Position numbers and translations under genes: made by a program. A model generated the notes under the pieces. That model made no database searches and was not told where the DNA came from. It saw only the letters and a list, made by a program, of their open reading frames with translations. Positions 44,005 to 53,011 of a DNA stretch of 64,000 nt are shown here, piece after piece. The DNA comes from Arthrobacter sp. OV608 (GTDB lineage: Bacteria > Actinomycetota > Actinomycetes > Actinomycetales > Micrococcaceae): positions 1-64,000 of the forward strand of contig FOEZ01000014.1 in the NCBI GenBank assembly GCA_900110595.1. The letters are read 5' to 3'. Position 1 is the stretch's first letter, and every line of letters starts with the position of its first letter.

Positions 44005-44988
44005 TTACTTCTTGGGCAGACCTGCCGGGTTCAGCTCGGACTTCTGGATAGCCTCGGATGACAGGCCCCAGCGGTCCAGGATCTTGGCGTACGTGCCGTT
44101 TTCAATCAGTTCGTTCAGCGCTGCCTGGGCGGCGACGGCCAGGCCGTTGTCCTTTTTGGTGGTGAAGGCGATCTGCGCGGTCAGCGGCCAGCCGCCGTTG
44201 AGGGTGCCCACCTGCTTGCTCTTGCCATCCAGGGCGGCTTTGTAGGCAGAACCGGCATTGGGTCCGAACGTCAGGTCCGCACGGCCGGACTGCAGGGCCA
44301 GCGTGGAGGCGGAGTCGTCGTCGTAATACTGGAACTCAACCGGCTTCAGTCCGTTCTTCTTGTTTTCCTCGTCCCAGCGCACCAGGATGGCTTCCTGGTT
44401 GGTGCCAGAGCCAACAATGACGCGCTTGCCCGCAACGTCCTTGGCCTCCTTGATCTCGCCGATGTCCGAATCGCTCTTTGCGTAGAAGCCCAGCAGGTCG
44501 TTCCGGTAGGTGGCGAAGTCGAACTTCTCCTTCCGGGCTTCGGTGACGGTCACGTTGGACAGCACGGCCTCGTACTTGGCGGATTCAATGCCCAGCGGCC
44601 AGTCAGCCCAGGCCACGGGAAGGACCTCCACCTCCAGCCCCAGTGTCGCGCCCACCGCGTAGGCGATGTCCACCTCGCTGCCGATCAGGGTCTTGTTGTC
44701 CGTGGCAAAGGTGCTGAGCGGGGCAGTGCCGCCGGTGCTCACCACGGTGAGTTTGCCGTCGGCCTTGATGGCTTCGGGGACCAGCGCTGCCGCCTCGGAG
44801 TCCACGGAGACCTTGAAGCGGTCCTGCTGCGGGGACAGGTTGAACGTCTTGCCTGCCGCTGTGGTGGAAGATCCCGACGTCGGTGCTGTCGCCGCCGTCG
44901 CGCCCGGATCGGCGCATGCTGCCAGTCCCAGCAGCGCGGTGATGGTGAGGGCCACGGCAGCAGCCGGTTTCGCCTTGAGAATGGGCAT
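44005..44988 (-). CDS. Orphan amino-acid-type ABC solute-binding lipoprotein
   Basis: The 327-residue SBP family 3 lipoprotein has the lipobox LAAC at Cys25 after a short signal sequence. The core motifs GKLTVVSTGGTAPLSTF, VIVGSGTNQEAILVRW and ILDRWGLSSEA closely match the binding protein at 14112-15164, so the two are paralogues. No permease or ATPase lies next to it, which suggests that it feeds the transporter encoded at 12170-14100 with a second ligand. AGGAGG precedes the ATG. It is divergent from the secreted repeat protein. Confidence 0.92.
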   Translation of the reverse strand: MPILKAKPAAAVALTITALLGLAACADPGATAATAPTSGSSTTAAGKTFNLSPQQDRFKVSVDSEAAALVPEAIKADGKLTVVSTGGTAPLSTFATDNKTLIGSEVDIAYAVGATLGLEVEVLPVAWADWPLGIESAKYEAVLSNVTVTEARKEKFDFATYRNDLLGFYAKSDSDIGEIKEAKDVAGKRVIVGSGTNQEAILVRWDEENKKNGLKPVEFQYYDDDSASTLALQSGRADLTFGPNAGSAYKAALDGKSKQVGTLNGGWPLTAQIAFTTKKDNGLAVAAQAALNELIENGTYAKILDRWGLSSEAIQKSELNPAGLPKK

Positions 44989-45309
44989 TATTCCTCCTTG
45001 GAGGGTGGTAGCGGATGCAACGGATGTGCTCGTTGCAGCAACTATCCGGCAGCGCGAGCAACCGAATCAAAGGCGCTGAAACCCGGAGATACGCGGAGTA
45101 ACCGCAGGTCACCGGAGGACCGCGGCGGTCACATTACGGAGCGAGTACCAACGGCTAAACCAAGTAGCGCGGTTCGAGTACCGCTTAAGAAAACGAGTAC
45201 TCAAGGAGCAAAGACAGGTGGGGGATTACGCGTGTGCCGCACCCTCGCCAGCCCATACGTTGAAGTACGTTGCGCCCACGGTGGGGCACTTGGTCTTGAG
45301 GAGAAACAC
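44989..45309 (+). promoter_or_regulatory. Divergent region and long leader of the PxKF protein gene
   Basis: About 320 bases. The 7-mer CGAGTAC occurs at 45142, 45175 and 45194. Open frames here are in line with the downstream gene but have no protein-like composition and no ribosome binding site. A long untranslated leader is likely; no known riboswitch family is recognised. Confidence 0.45.
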
Positions 45310-47847
45310 ATGATGAATTCGCCAGGTGGGAAAGCTTTAGCTGAGGGGAAGGGCCTGGTGAGGCGAACCGGTACCAGGGCGGCAGCGGCAGTTGCGGCGG
45401 GAACACTGGTGCTGGCAGGCGGCGGGGTGGCCTTTGCTGACGACATCTTCAACGACCTGGACGCCACCATCGACGCCACGGCAGAGGTCTTGCCGCTCAA
45501 TGTCGGAGGTGCCAACGGCAGCACTACGTTGGCCGTGTCTCCTACGAAAGATGATGGCAAAAACGGCTGTAACCTGACGGGCTCGACCACGCTCACGCTG
45601 AACCTCACCTCCAGTAACGCGTCCGTGGCCACAGTGTCCCCGTCCAGCGTTACCTTCACGTCCTGCGGTGACGCGAAGGTGCTGACCATCACGCCTGTGG
45701 GCGCAGGATCCGCAAATGTGACCGCCAGCCAGGCGGGCAATAACACCGGCGGCACTTTCAATCTCGCATCCGCAGCCTTCACGGTGAACGTGGCCGCGCC
45801 AGCGCCTTCCAACACTGCGCCGATCCTCAACATCTCTGGAGCAACGAACGGTGCGTCCTACACCAAGGGTGACGTCCCCGCTGCCGTCTGCAACGTCACG
45901 GATAAGGAGGACGGCAACAAATCCTTCCCGGCAACCTTGAGTGCCATCTCGGGCAACGACGCCGCCACCGGGATCGGTATCCAGGAAGCCAGTTGCAGCT
46001 ACACCGACAAAGGCGGCCTCACCGCGGCCAGTTCCATCACCTACGGAATCACCGATGGCTCGGCGCCGGTCATCTCATACACCTTGTCACCCACCACCCC
46101 TGACGGCTCTGGCGGCTGGTACAAGAGCGCTGTCGCGCTGGACTGGACGGTAACAGAAGGCGATTCTTCGAGCACGTTGGAGATGACGGGCTGCAAGGAC
46201 CAGAACATCACTGAAGACCAGATGGCAGCCGACTTCACCTGCTCCGCCACCAGTGCCGGCGGAACCGCAGCAACCCAAACGGTCAACCTCAAGAAGGACG
46301 GCACCGCGCCAACCGTTGGTTACACGGACGCCACGGGAACTGCCGGGACGAACGGCTGGTACACCTCTGACATCCTTGCCACCTTCACCGGAACTGACAC
46401 CACTTCGGGACTGCTTACCTCAACCCAGCAAGTGGCCTCTTCCGGTGAGGGTGCCGCAGTGCAAGTGACCAGCCCCGCGTTCACCGACATCGCCGGCAAC
46501 ACCACCCCTGCTGGCGCGGCTTCGGAAACCTTCAAGATCGACAAGAATGCGCCTGACGTCAGCTACACCAATGAAACGGGGACCCTCGGCACTAACGGCT
46601 GGTACACCTCGGACGTCCAGGCCAACTTCACGGCAACGGACCTCATTTCCGGACCCCTCAGCGCATCGCAGGCAGTGACCTCCTCCGGTGAAGGCGAATC
46701 GGTGACCATCCAGAGCCCTGCCTTCACTGACATCGCGGGCAACACCCGGGCCGCTGGCGCGGTGTCCCGGTCCTACAAAATCGACAAGACAGCACCGGAC
46801 GTAAGCTACGGCGAGGTCGCAAGCGGCACCCTGGGGACCAACGACTGGTACGTGTCCGACGTCGAGGCCCGCTTCACCGCAACGGATGCCACATCCGGAC
46901 TGCCTGTTTCGTCGCAGACAGTGTTCTCCACCGGCGAGGGGCCGGAGGTGAAGGTAGCGAGCCCGGCATTCGTCGACAACGCCGGAAACACCACGGCCGC
47001 CGGTGCCACTGCCAAGTCGTTCAAGATCGACAAGACGGCGCCGAAGGTCTCCTACAGCGGCGCCACAACGTCGCCGAACAGCAACGGTTGGTACAAGACC
47101 GACGTGGTCGCGACCTTTACGGGAACCGACGACCTCTCCGGCCCCACGTCCGCCATGCAGACCAGGACCACCACGGGCGAGGGCGCTGCGGTGTCAGTAG
47201 ACAGCCCGGCGTTCACGGACGGCGCAGGTAACACCACTCCTGAAGGAGCAACGTCGGCCACCTTCAGCATCGATAAGTCGGCACCTTCGGTCTCCTTCAC
47301 CTCCAATCTCGGTGACAGCTACTTCGGCGCCACCCCCGCAGCCCCCGGCTGCAAGGCATCGGACGACGGGGGCTCAGGACTCGATGGAAGCTGCACCGTC
47401 TCGGGCTACGGCCCGGAAGTTGGCAAGCACTTCCTGACCGCAACAGCCGTTGACCGCGCCGGCAACAGCACTACCGTGTCCCAGTCCTACGAGGTCAAGG
47501 CATGGACGCTCAAGGGCTTCTATCAGCCGATCGATATGAACGGAGTCCTGAACACCGTCAAGTCCGGCAGCACGGTTCCGGCCAAGTTCGAGGTCTTCGC
47601 AGGCACCACCGAACTCACTGACCCCAACCTGGTGCAGTTCAGTGCAGCAAAAATCCAGTGCTTGTCTGGCACTGCTGAGGACGCCGTCGAGGTTGTTGCC
47701 ACCGGAAACACCGTCCTCCGCTACGACGCCATCGCCGGCCAGTTCGTCTACAACTGGAAGACGCCCACGGGTGCCGGCAACTGCTACAAGCTGACGATGA
47801 CGGGGAAGGACGGTTCATCCATCAGCGCTAACTTCAAGCTGAAGTAG
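45310..47847 (+). CDS. Secreted repeat protein with C-terminal PxKF domain
   Basis: About 845 residues. A signal peptide (basic start, hydrophobic core AAAAVAAGTLVLAGGGVAFA) is cut near residue 43. A beta-rich N-terminal part with paired cysteines follows, and then four tandem Ig-like units of 81-82 residues (DNA starts 46297, 46540, 46783, 47029), each running from DK-AP-VSY through GWY, SGEG, SPAFTD, AGNT to a final KI. The C-terminal segment LKGFYQPIDMNGVLNTVKSG then STVPAKFEVFAGTTEL is the PxKF domain. An adhesive or cell-wall role is likely. GAGGAG precedes the tandem ATGs. Confidence 0.88.
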   Translation: MMNSPGGKALAEGKGLVRRTGTRAAAAVAAGTLVLAGGGVAFADDIFNDLDATIDATAEVLPLNVGGANGSTTLAVSPTKDDGKNGCNLTGSTTLTLNLTSSNASVATVSPSSVTFTSCGDAKVLTITPVGAGSANVTASQAGNNTGGTFNLASAAFTVNVAAPAPSNTAPILNISGATNGASYTKGDVPAAVCNVTDKEDGNKSFPATLSAISGNDAATGIGIQEASCSYTDKGGLTAASSITYGITDGSAPVISYTLSPTTPDGSGGWYKSAVALDWTVTEGDSSSTLEMTGCKDQNITEDQMAADFTCSATSAGGTAATQTVNLKKDGTAPTVGYTDATGTAGTNGWYTSDILATFTGTDTTSGLLTSTQQVASSGEGAAVQVTSPAFTDIAGNTTPAGAASETFKIDKNAPDVSYTNETGTLGTNGWYTSDVQANFTATDLISGPLSASQAVTSSGEGESVTIQSPAFTDIAGNTRAAGAVSRSYKIDKTAPDVSYGEVASGTLGTNDWYVSDVEARFTATDATSGLPVSSQTVFSTGEGPEVKVASPAFVDNAGNTTAAGATAKSFKIDKTAPKVSYSGATTSPNSNGWYKTDVVATFTGTDDLSGPTSAMQTRTTTGEGAAVSVDSPAFTDGAGNTTPEGATSATFSIDKSAPSVSFTSNLGDSYFGATPAAPGCKASDDGGSGLDGSCTVSGYGPEVGKHFLTATAVDRAGNSTTVSQSYEVKAWTLKGFYQPIDMNGVLNTVKSGSTVPAKFEVFAGTTELTDPNLVQFSAAKIQCLSGTAEDAVEVVATGNTVLRYDAIAGQFVYNWKTPTGAGNCYKLTMTGKDGSSISANFKLK
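46297..47271 (+). repeat. Four tandem 243-246-bp coding repeats
   Basis: Units start at 46297, 46540, 46783 and 47029 and encode the Ig-like domains of the PxKF protein. The third unit is one codon longer. The DNA copies are clearly diverged, so they are old duplications under selection at the protein level. Confidence 0.85.
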
Positions 47848-47882
47848 CGGTAGCTTCTGCAGCGCCCAACGAGGTGCGCAGC

Positions 47883-47923
47883 AAGGATGCGGCCCGGTCA
47901 ACCAGACCGGGCCACATCCTTTT
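47883..47923 (+). terminator. Terminator after PxKF protein gene
   Basis: AAGGATG plus GGCCCGGTC and the matching arms around a 5-base loop, with one mismatch, followed by TTTT, 36 bases after the stop. Confidence 0.88.
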
Positions 47924-48007
47924 GCCGGCCGACGTGGCTCAGCATCACGTCTTAGTGACTTCCTGGGCCACGTCCTCGCCGGGACGGGCTTTGGCTGGAC
48001 CCTCCCG

Positions 48008-48880
48008 CTACTCGCCGGCGGCCTCGAGCTCGGCGTACGTCTCGTCGTCGAGCGTGACGCCCGCAGCGGCCATGTTCTCCTCGAGGTGCTGCACCGAACC
48101 GGTGCCGGGGATGGGCATCATCACGGGCGAGCGGCGCAGCAGCCATGCCAGCGCAACCTGGGAAGTGGTGGCGCCGAGGCGCTTGGCCGCCTCGTCCAGC
48201 GGCCCGCCCGGCTGCGCCAGCTCGCCGGCCGAAATGGGCGCCCACGGGATGAAGCCAATCCCGTTCTCCTCTGAATACCGCAGCACGTCCTCCGAGCTCC
48301 GGTCCGTCAGGTTGTAGCGGTTCTGGACAGTGGAAACGGTAAAGTGCTTGCCGGCCGCTTCCAGTTCCGCCACGCTCACCTGCGACAGTCCCAGGGCCCG
48401 GACCTTGCCCTCGTCCTGCAGCTCGCGGAGCACACCAAACTGCTCTTCAGCATCCACCTTGGGATCAATCCGGTGCAGCTGCAGCAGGTCCAGGCTGTCC
48501 ACCTTCAGCTTCCGCAGGCTCAGTTCCGTCTGCTGGCGCAGGTATTCCGGCCGGCCAACCGGAATCCACTTGCCGGGCCCGGTCCGCGTGAAGCCCACCT
48601 TTGTGGCAATCTTCAGCCCGTCCTTGTACGGGTACAGCGCTTCGGCAAGGATCTCCTCGCTGATGTTCGGGCCGTAGGAATCTGCGGTATCAATGAAATC
48701 AACGCCGAACTCGACGGCGCGGCGCACCACGTCCACGGCGGCCTGGCGGTCGGCGGGCTCACCCCAGACGCCGTCGCCCACGATGCGCATGGCACCAAAA
48801 CCGAGCCGGTGCACGGTTCCAAGGTCCTTCAGGTCAATCGTTGCGGACAGTTCCAGCTGGTTCGTTGTCTCAAAGCTCAT
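48008..48880 (-). CDS. Aldo/keto reductase
   Basis: About 290 residues with the AKR signatures: [19 protein letters not shown] (Asp and catalytic Tyr), IATKVGF (Lys), LLQLHRID (His) and [20 protein letters not shown] near the end. These are NADPH-dependent carbonyl reductases in the aldo-keto YghZ/Tas-like group; the substrate is unknown. ATG at 48880 follows GAGGAGG at a slightly long spacing; a frame opening at 48919 is less likely. It is divergent from the flavin monooxygenase gene. Confidence 0.92.
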   Translation of the reverse strand: MSFETTNQLELSATIDLKDLGTVHRLGFGAMRIVGDGVWGEPADRQAAVDVVRRAVEFGVDFIDTADSYGPNISEEILAEALYPYKDGLKIATKVGFTRTGPGKWIPVGRPEYLRQQTELSLRKLKVDSLDLLQLHRIDPKVDAEEQFGVLRELQDEGKVRALGLSQVSVAELEAAGKHFTVSTVQNRYNLTDRSSEDVLRYSEENGIGFIPWAPISAGELAQPGGPLDEAAKRLGATTSQVALAWLLRRSPVMMPIPGTGSVQHLEENMAAAGVTLDDETYAELEAAGE

Positions 48881-49021
48881 AGGGGCGGCAACCTCCTCAG
48901 CCTGCTGAGTATTCCGCAAGTCACAGAAATAAGCCGGCAGCCGCCGTCGTTATACAAACCGTGCCCGCCGCAACCCGGCCGGCACCTTCCTGTGTAATTT
49001 TCTGAAAGGCCGGCATTTACC

Positions 49022-50011
49022 GTGACTCTTCCCCTCTCCATCCTTGACCTGGCAACCATCGGCAAGGGCCAGACGGCGGCGGAAAGCTTCGCGGGCAGCG
49101 TGGCCATGGCGCAGAGCGCCGAGAAACTGGGCTACCGCCGGGTCTGGTACGCCGAGCACCACAACATGTCCTCGATTGCCTCCTCCGCGACGAGCGTGCT
49201 GATCGCCCATGTTGCCGCGCACACCGAAAGCATCCGGCTCGGCGCCGGCGGCGTGATGCTGCCCAACCACTCCCCGCTGACCATCGCCGAGCAGTTCGGC
49301 ACGCTGGAAACCCTGCACCCGGGCCGGATTGACCTGGGCCTGGGACGTGCACCGGGCAGTGACCAGAACACCATGCGCGCGCTCCGGCGGGACCCTATGT
49401 CCGCGGACAGCTTCCCGCAGGATGTCCTGGAACTGCAGGGCTACCTCACCGGTCCCACCCGCATCCAGGGCGTCGAAGCCACCCCGGGCAAGGGCACCAA
49501 CGTTCCGCTGTATATCCTGGGATCGTCCCTGTTCGGCGCGCGGCTGGCCGCCCAGCTGGGCTTGCCGTACGCGTTTGCCTCCCATTTCGCCCCGAATGCG
49601 CTTCAGGATGCCGTGGCCCTCTACCGCCGCGAGTTCAAGCCCTCGGCGCAGCTGGACACGCCGCACGTCATCGCGGGCGTGAACGTGATCGCCGCGGATT
49701 CCGCCTCCGAAGCGCAGGCCATGATGCAGGCCACGAAGCGTGCCCGCGTGTCCCTGTTCTTCGGCGGCGGCCGGGAATTCACGGACGATGAAGCGGATAT
49801 GATCCTCGACTCCCCGCAGGGCCAGCACGTCTCGCAGATGATGACGTATTCAGCGGTGGGCACGCCCGACGTCGTCCTGGATTACCTGGATGAATTCGGG
49901 CGGCATGCCGACGCCGACGAACTCATCGTGGCGCACCAGAGCACCGGCACCGAGGCCCGGCTCCGGTCGGTGGAACTCCTGGCCGAGGCCGCCGGGCTGG
50001 TGCGGGTCTGA
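49022..50011 (+). CDS. LLM class flavin-dependent oxidoreductase (luciferase-like)
   Basis: The 329-residue protein fits the MsnO8/luciferase-like group: [26 protein letters not shown] is the conserved barrel motif, and [39 protein letters not shown] the flavin-binding region. The GTG at 49022 is the only start close to the conserved N-terminus. Substrate is unknown; such genes are common and often solitary. Confidence 0.9.
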   Translation: MTLPLSILDLATIGKGQTAAESFAGSVAMAQSAEKLGYRRVWYAEHHNMSSIASSATSVLIAHVAAHTESIRLGAGGVMLPNHSPLTIAEQFGTLETLHPGRIDLGLGRAPGSDQNTMRALRRDPMSADSFPQDVLELQGYLTGPTRIQGVEATPGKGTNVPLYILGSSLFGARLAAQLGLPYAFASHFAPNALQDAVALYRREFKPSAQLDTPHVIAGVNVIAADSASEAQAMMQATKRARVSLFFGGGREFTDDEADMILDSPQGQHVSQMMTYSAVGTPDVVLDYLDEFGRHADADELIVAHQSTGTEARLRSVELLAEAAGLVRV

Positions 50012-50057
50012 TTCTTAGGCCCGCCGGAGCGTCACGCGCGGCACTTTTTCACCCGGG

Positions 50058-50104
50058 CACGACGGCGGGTTCCCCGGTTCCGTGCGCCGGGCGTCGCCGT
50101 CGTG
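50058..50104 (+). terminator. Probable terminator of the luciferase-like gene
   Basis: CACGACGGCG and CGCCGTCGTG are perfect 10-bp arms around a 27-base GC-rich loop, 46 bases after the stop. No T-run follows. Confidence 0.5.
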
Positions 50105-50209
50105 GTCCAAACGGCTGCCGGGCGTGGCAGCAGCGTGACCCGCAGACTTTTACACATACGCAATGAAGGAGACTTCCGGGGGAAACTGCCGGGGCTGAGT
50201 ATTGGACTT

Positions 50210-50288
50210 GCCCCCTTGGGAATCGCTGGGATTCCCAGGCGGGGCACCAACCGGTAGTCCGCAGGCAATCCAGCGGCTGAGTTACCGG
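50210..50288 (+). promoter_or_regulatory. Structured 5' leader of the GH15 fusion gene
   Basis: Two hairpins precede the start codon by 29 bases. The first (50210-50245) has about 14 pairs with a single bulge (TGGGAATC and GATTCCCA at its top). The second (50251-50288) pairs CCGGTA with TACCGG and has an inner CCGC/GCGG stem. No T-run follows either one, so it is more likely a leader structure than a terminator. It matches no riboswitch I recognise. Together with the terminator above it fills the 305-base gap; no gene is seen there. Confidence 0.5.
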
Positions 50289-50316
50289 CCTGGTCCTGCC
50301 TCTAAGGGGTACACGG

Positions 50317-52947
50317 ATGCCGACGCCCTTGAACCAAAGCGTGGCGGATTCCGCCCTGCTCACCCGCTCCCTCCCGCTGGAGATGCTCCGCGCATTCGTC
50401 CAGTCGGACGCGGCGGACAACGGGCTGACGCCCGCCCTCCTCGCCGAACTCAAGGTACTGGCGCGCGTTCCCGGCCTGCTGGTGGCCTGCAACTACGGCG
50501 GCACCCTGTGCGACGCCGAGGGCATCTCCACCGAGATCCTGCCTTTGGGCAGCGCGGCCATTGCCCTGCGCGCCCTGGCAGCCCTGCCCAACACCCATGC
50601 GGCGATCATCTCGGGGCGCTCTCTCCGTGACCTTGCGGCCGTGTCGCGCCTTCCGGTGGAGGTGCATCTCATCGGCTCGCACGGCGCGGAATCGGACATG
50701 GGCTTCGCGCACGGCCAGACCCTCGCCACAGAATCGGCCCTGCAGAAGGTCAACGCCGCGCTCAACGAGGCAGTGGGTTTCCAAAAAGGCATCTGGATTG
50801 AACGCAAACCAGTGGCCGTTTCTGTCCACACCCGGCCGGCGCCGCCGGACGTTGTGGAGTCCGTGACGGAAACAGCCAGGGAGATCGCCCGGGTCCACGG
50901 CCTGTTCTTTATCGTGGACGGTTCGGTGCTGGACCTGTCCGTTGTGGAACCGTCCAAAGCGGAGGCGCTGGAAACACTCCGGTCCCGGCTGGGAGCCAGC
51001 GCAGCCATGTTCGCCGGGGATGCCTACAGTGACGAACTCGCCATCGCCACCCTGCGGGGGCCCGACCTGGGGCTGCACGTGGGCCCGGGGGAGACCGCCG
51101 CCGCGCACCGTGTCCGCGGCCCCGAATCCTTCGCGCGGGTCCTCGCCCTCCTCTTCGAACTGCGGCGGGCCTGGCTGTTCGGCGAGGACGCCGTGGGCCT
51201 GGAACGGCACTCGATGATCGGCAACGGCTCCTCCACCGCGCTGCTGACACCGGACGCCAAGATCTGCTGGATGAGCCACCCGCTGCCGGACTCAGGGTCG
51301 CTGTTTGCGCACATCTTAGGCGGCGACGCGGCCGGCCACTTCTCGGTGGAACCGGTCAAGGCTTCCCAAGTGCTGGGGCAGCGGTACGTGGACAGCACCA
51401 TGATTGTCGAAACCCGGTGGGCGGACGTCACGGTCACGGACTACCTGGAGCCTGCCCCGGACGGCATCACCAGCCTGGTCCGGGTGCTTTCCGGGCACGG
51501 AGCCGCCAGGATTGTCTTTGCTCCCCGGCCGGACTACGCCAACGCGCCGTTCAGCATGGAAGCGCGCGGCGGCGAGGTACACGTGGTGGGCACATCGGAA
51601 CCGGTCATCCTCTTTGCCCCCGGTGTCACGTTCAGTATTACCTCGGACGGCCGGCACGCCACGGCCACGGCGTCCGTGAACCTGCAAGATGGACCGGTGG
51701 TGCTCAACCTGCGCTGTGGCGACACTGAACCGCAGCCCGCGGACCCCCAAGGGGAGACGGAGCGGCGGGCCGGGGTGGCCCTGCAGGCCCGGCAGTGGGT
51801 GCAGCGGCTTGCCTTGCCTTCCGTTAAGCCTTCCCTGGTGCGGCGCTCGGCCCTGGTGCTCCGCGCCCTGGTTCATGAGCCCACGGGCGCCGTCCTCGCG
51901 GCCCCCACCACCTCCCTGCCTGAGGGAATTGGCGGAACCAGGAACTGGGACTACCGGTACTGCTGGCTGCGGGACGGTTCCATGACCGTCAACGCGCTGG
52001 TGGACCTCGGTTCCACGGCGGAGGCTGCCGGATTCCTGGCCTGGCTGGGCCGGATCCTCGAACACGCGCCCGGCCCCGAATGGCTGCACCCGCTCTACTC
52101 GGTGACCGGTGCGCCGCTCTCCACCGAAGCCGTCGTCGACAGCCTCCCGGGGTATGCGGGCTCGCGCCCGGTGAGGATCGGCAATGCCGCAGACCACCAG
52201 GTCCAGCTGGACGTTTTTGGGCCGGTTGCTGAACTGATCCACACCCTCAGTGAGCGGGAGGGTGCGCTCGCGGACGGCCACTGGGAGCTGATGGTCCAGA
52301 TGGCCTCGGCCGTCCTGGCCCGCTGGCATGAACCGGACCACGGTATCTGGGAGGCCCGGCGGGCGGCCCGCCACCACGTCTATTCCAAGGTGATGTGCTG
52401 GGTGACCCTGGACCGGGCTCTGCGGACGGCGGCCCGCCACGGCCGCGAGCCGGACCCGGCCTGGGCGGTGATGGCGGACACCATCCGTGAGGAGGTGCTG
52501 CACGAGGGCTGGGACGACTCGGCAAAGTCCTACACCGTGGCCTATGACAGCCCGGACCTTGATGCCGCCGTCCTGCACATCGGCCTCTCCGGCATGCTGG
52601 ACGTCACGGACCAGCGCTTCCTGGACACCGTCACCGCCGTTGAGCGGGAGCTGCGGGTGGGGCCCACTGTTTTCCGGTACAGGTACGACGACGGCCTGCC
52701 GGGCCTGGAGGGCGGGTTCCACATCTGCACCACCTGGCTCATTGAAGCCTATGTAGCCGTGGGCCGTATCGACGAAGCCTGGGACCTGTTCGACCAGCTG
52801 GTGAACCTTTTCGGCCCCACCGGGCTGCTGCCGGAGGAGTACGATCCCGGTACGGAGACCCATCTGGGAAACCATCCCCAGGCCTACTCGCACCTGGGCT
52901 TCATCCGTTGCGCCAGGCTCCTGGACGAACACCAGGGCAGAAGATAG
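50317..52947 (+). CDS. Trehalose-phosphatase-like / GH15 glucoamylase-type fusion protein
   Basis: The 876-residue protein combines an N-terminal OtsB-like HAD domain (about 45-275) with a C-terminal GH15 (alpha/alpha)6 domain (about 300-875). In the HAD domain the nucleophile motif DxDGT reads NYGGT at residues 59-63, so both catalytic Asp residues are missing; later motifs (IISGRSLRDLA, GSHGAE, GDAYSDELA) remain. The GH15 part keeps NWDYRYCWLRDGS (543-555) and the base EEYDPGTE (840-847), so it should be an active alpha-glucosidase or trehalase. AAGGGG precedes the ATG. Likely role is trehalose or maltodextrin turnover. Confidence 0.9.
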   Translation: MPTPLNQSVADSALLTRSLPLEMLRAFVQSDAADNGLTPALLAELKVLARVPGLLVACNYGGTLCDAEGISTEILPLGSAAIALRALAALPNTHAAIISGRSLRDLAAVSRLPVEVHLIGSHGAESDMGFAHGQTLATESALQKVNAALNEAVGFQKGIWIERKPVAVSVHTRPAPPDVVESVTETAREIARVHGLFFIVDGSVLDLSVVEPSKAEALETLRSRLGASAAMFAGDAYSDELAIATLRGPDLGLHVGPGETAAAHRVRGPESFARVLALLFELRRAWLFGEDAVGLERHSMIGNGSSTALLTPDAKICWMSHPLPDSGSLFAHILGGDAAGHFSVEPVKASQVLGQRYVDSTMIVETRWADVTVTDYLEPAPDGITSLVRVLSGHGAARIVFAPRPDYANAPFSMEARGGEVHVVGTSEPVILFAPGVTFSITSDGRHATATASVNLQDGPVVLNLRCGDTEPQPADPQGETERRAGVALQARQWVQRLALPSVKPSLVRRSALVLRALVHEPTGAVLAAPTTSLPEGIGGTRNWDYRYCWLRDGSMTVNALVDLGSTAEAAGFLAWLGRILEHAPGPEWLHPLYSVTGAPLSTEAVVDSLPGYAGSRPVRIGNAADHQVQLDVFGPVAELIHTLSEREGALADGHWELMVQMASAVLARWHEPDHGIWEARRAARHHVYSKVMCWVTLDRALRTAARHGREPDPAWAVMADTIREEVLHEGWDDSAKSYTVAYDSPDLDAAVLHIGLSGMLDVTDQRFLDTVTAVERELRVGPTVFRYRYDDGLPGLEGGFHICTTWLIEAYVAVGRIDEAWDLFDQLVNLFGPTGLLPEEYDPGTETHLGNHPQAYSHLGFIRCARLLDEHQGRR

Positions 52948-53011
52948 GCGGTGTCCGTCGTCGGTACCTAGAGTGGAGGTAACAGGGACCCAAAAGACTG
53001 AAACGAGACTG

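Noticed and set aside
44998..45309. N-terminal extension of the secreted repeat protein
   Set aside because: The extra residues are not protein-like, a clear signal peptide begins at 45310, and GAGGAG precedes that start.
50190..50290. Thiamine pyrophosphate or cobalamin riboswitch before the GH15 fusion
   Set aside because: A GGGGCTGAG stretch looks similar, but the ACCTGAT and other conserved boxes are missing and the downstream gene does not fit.
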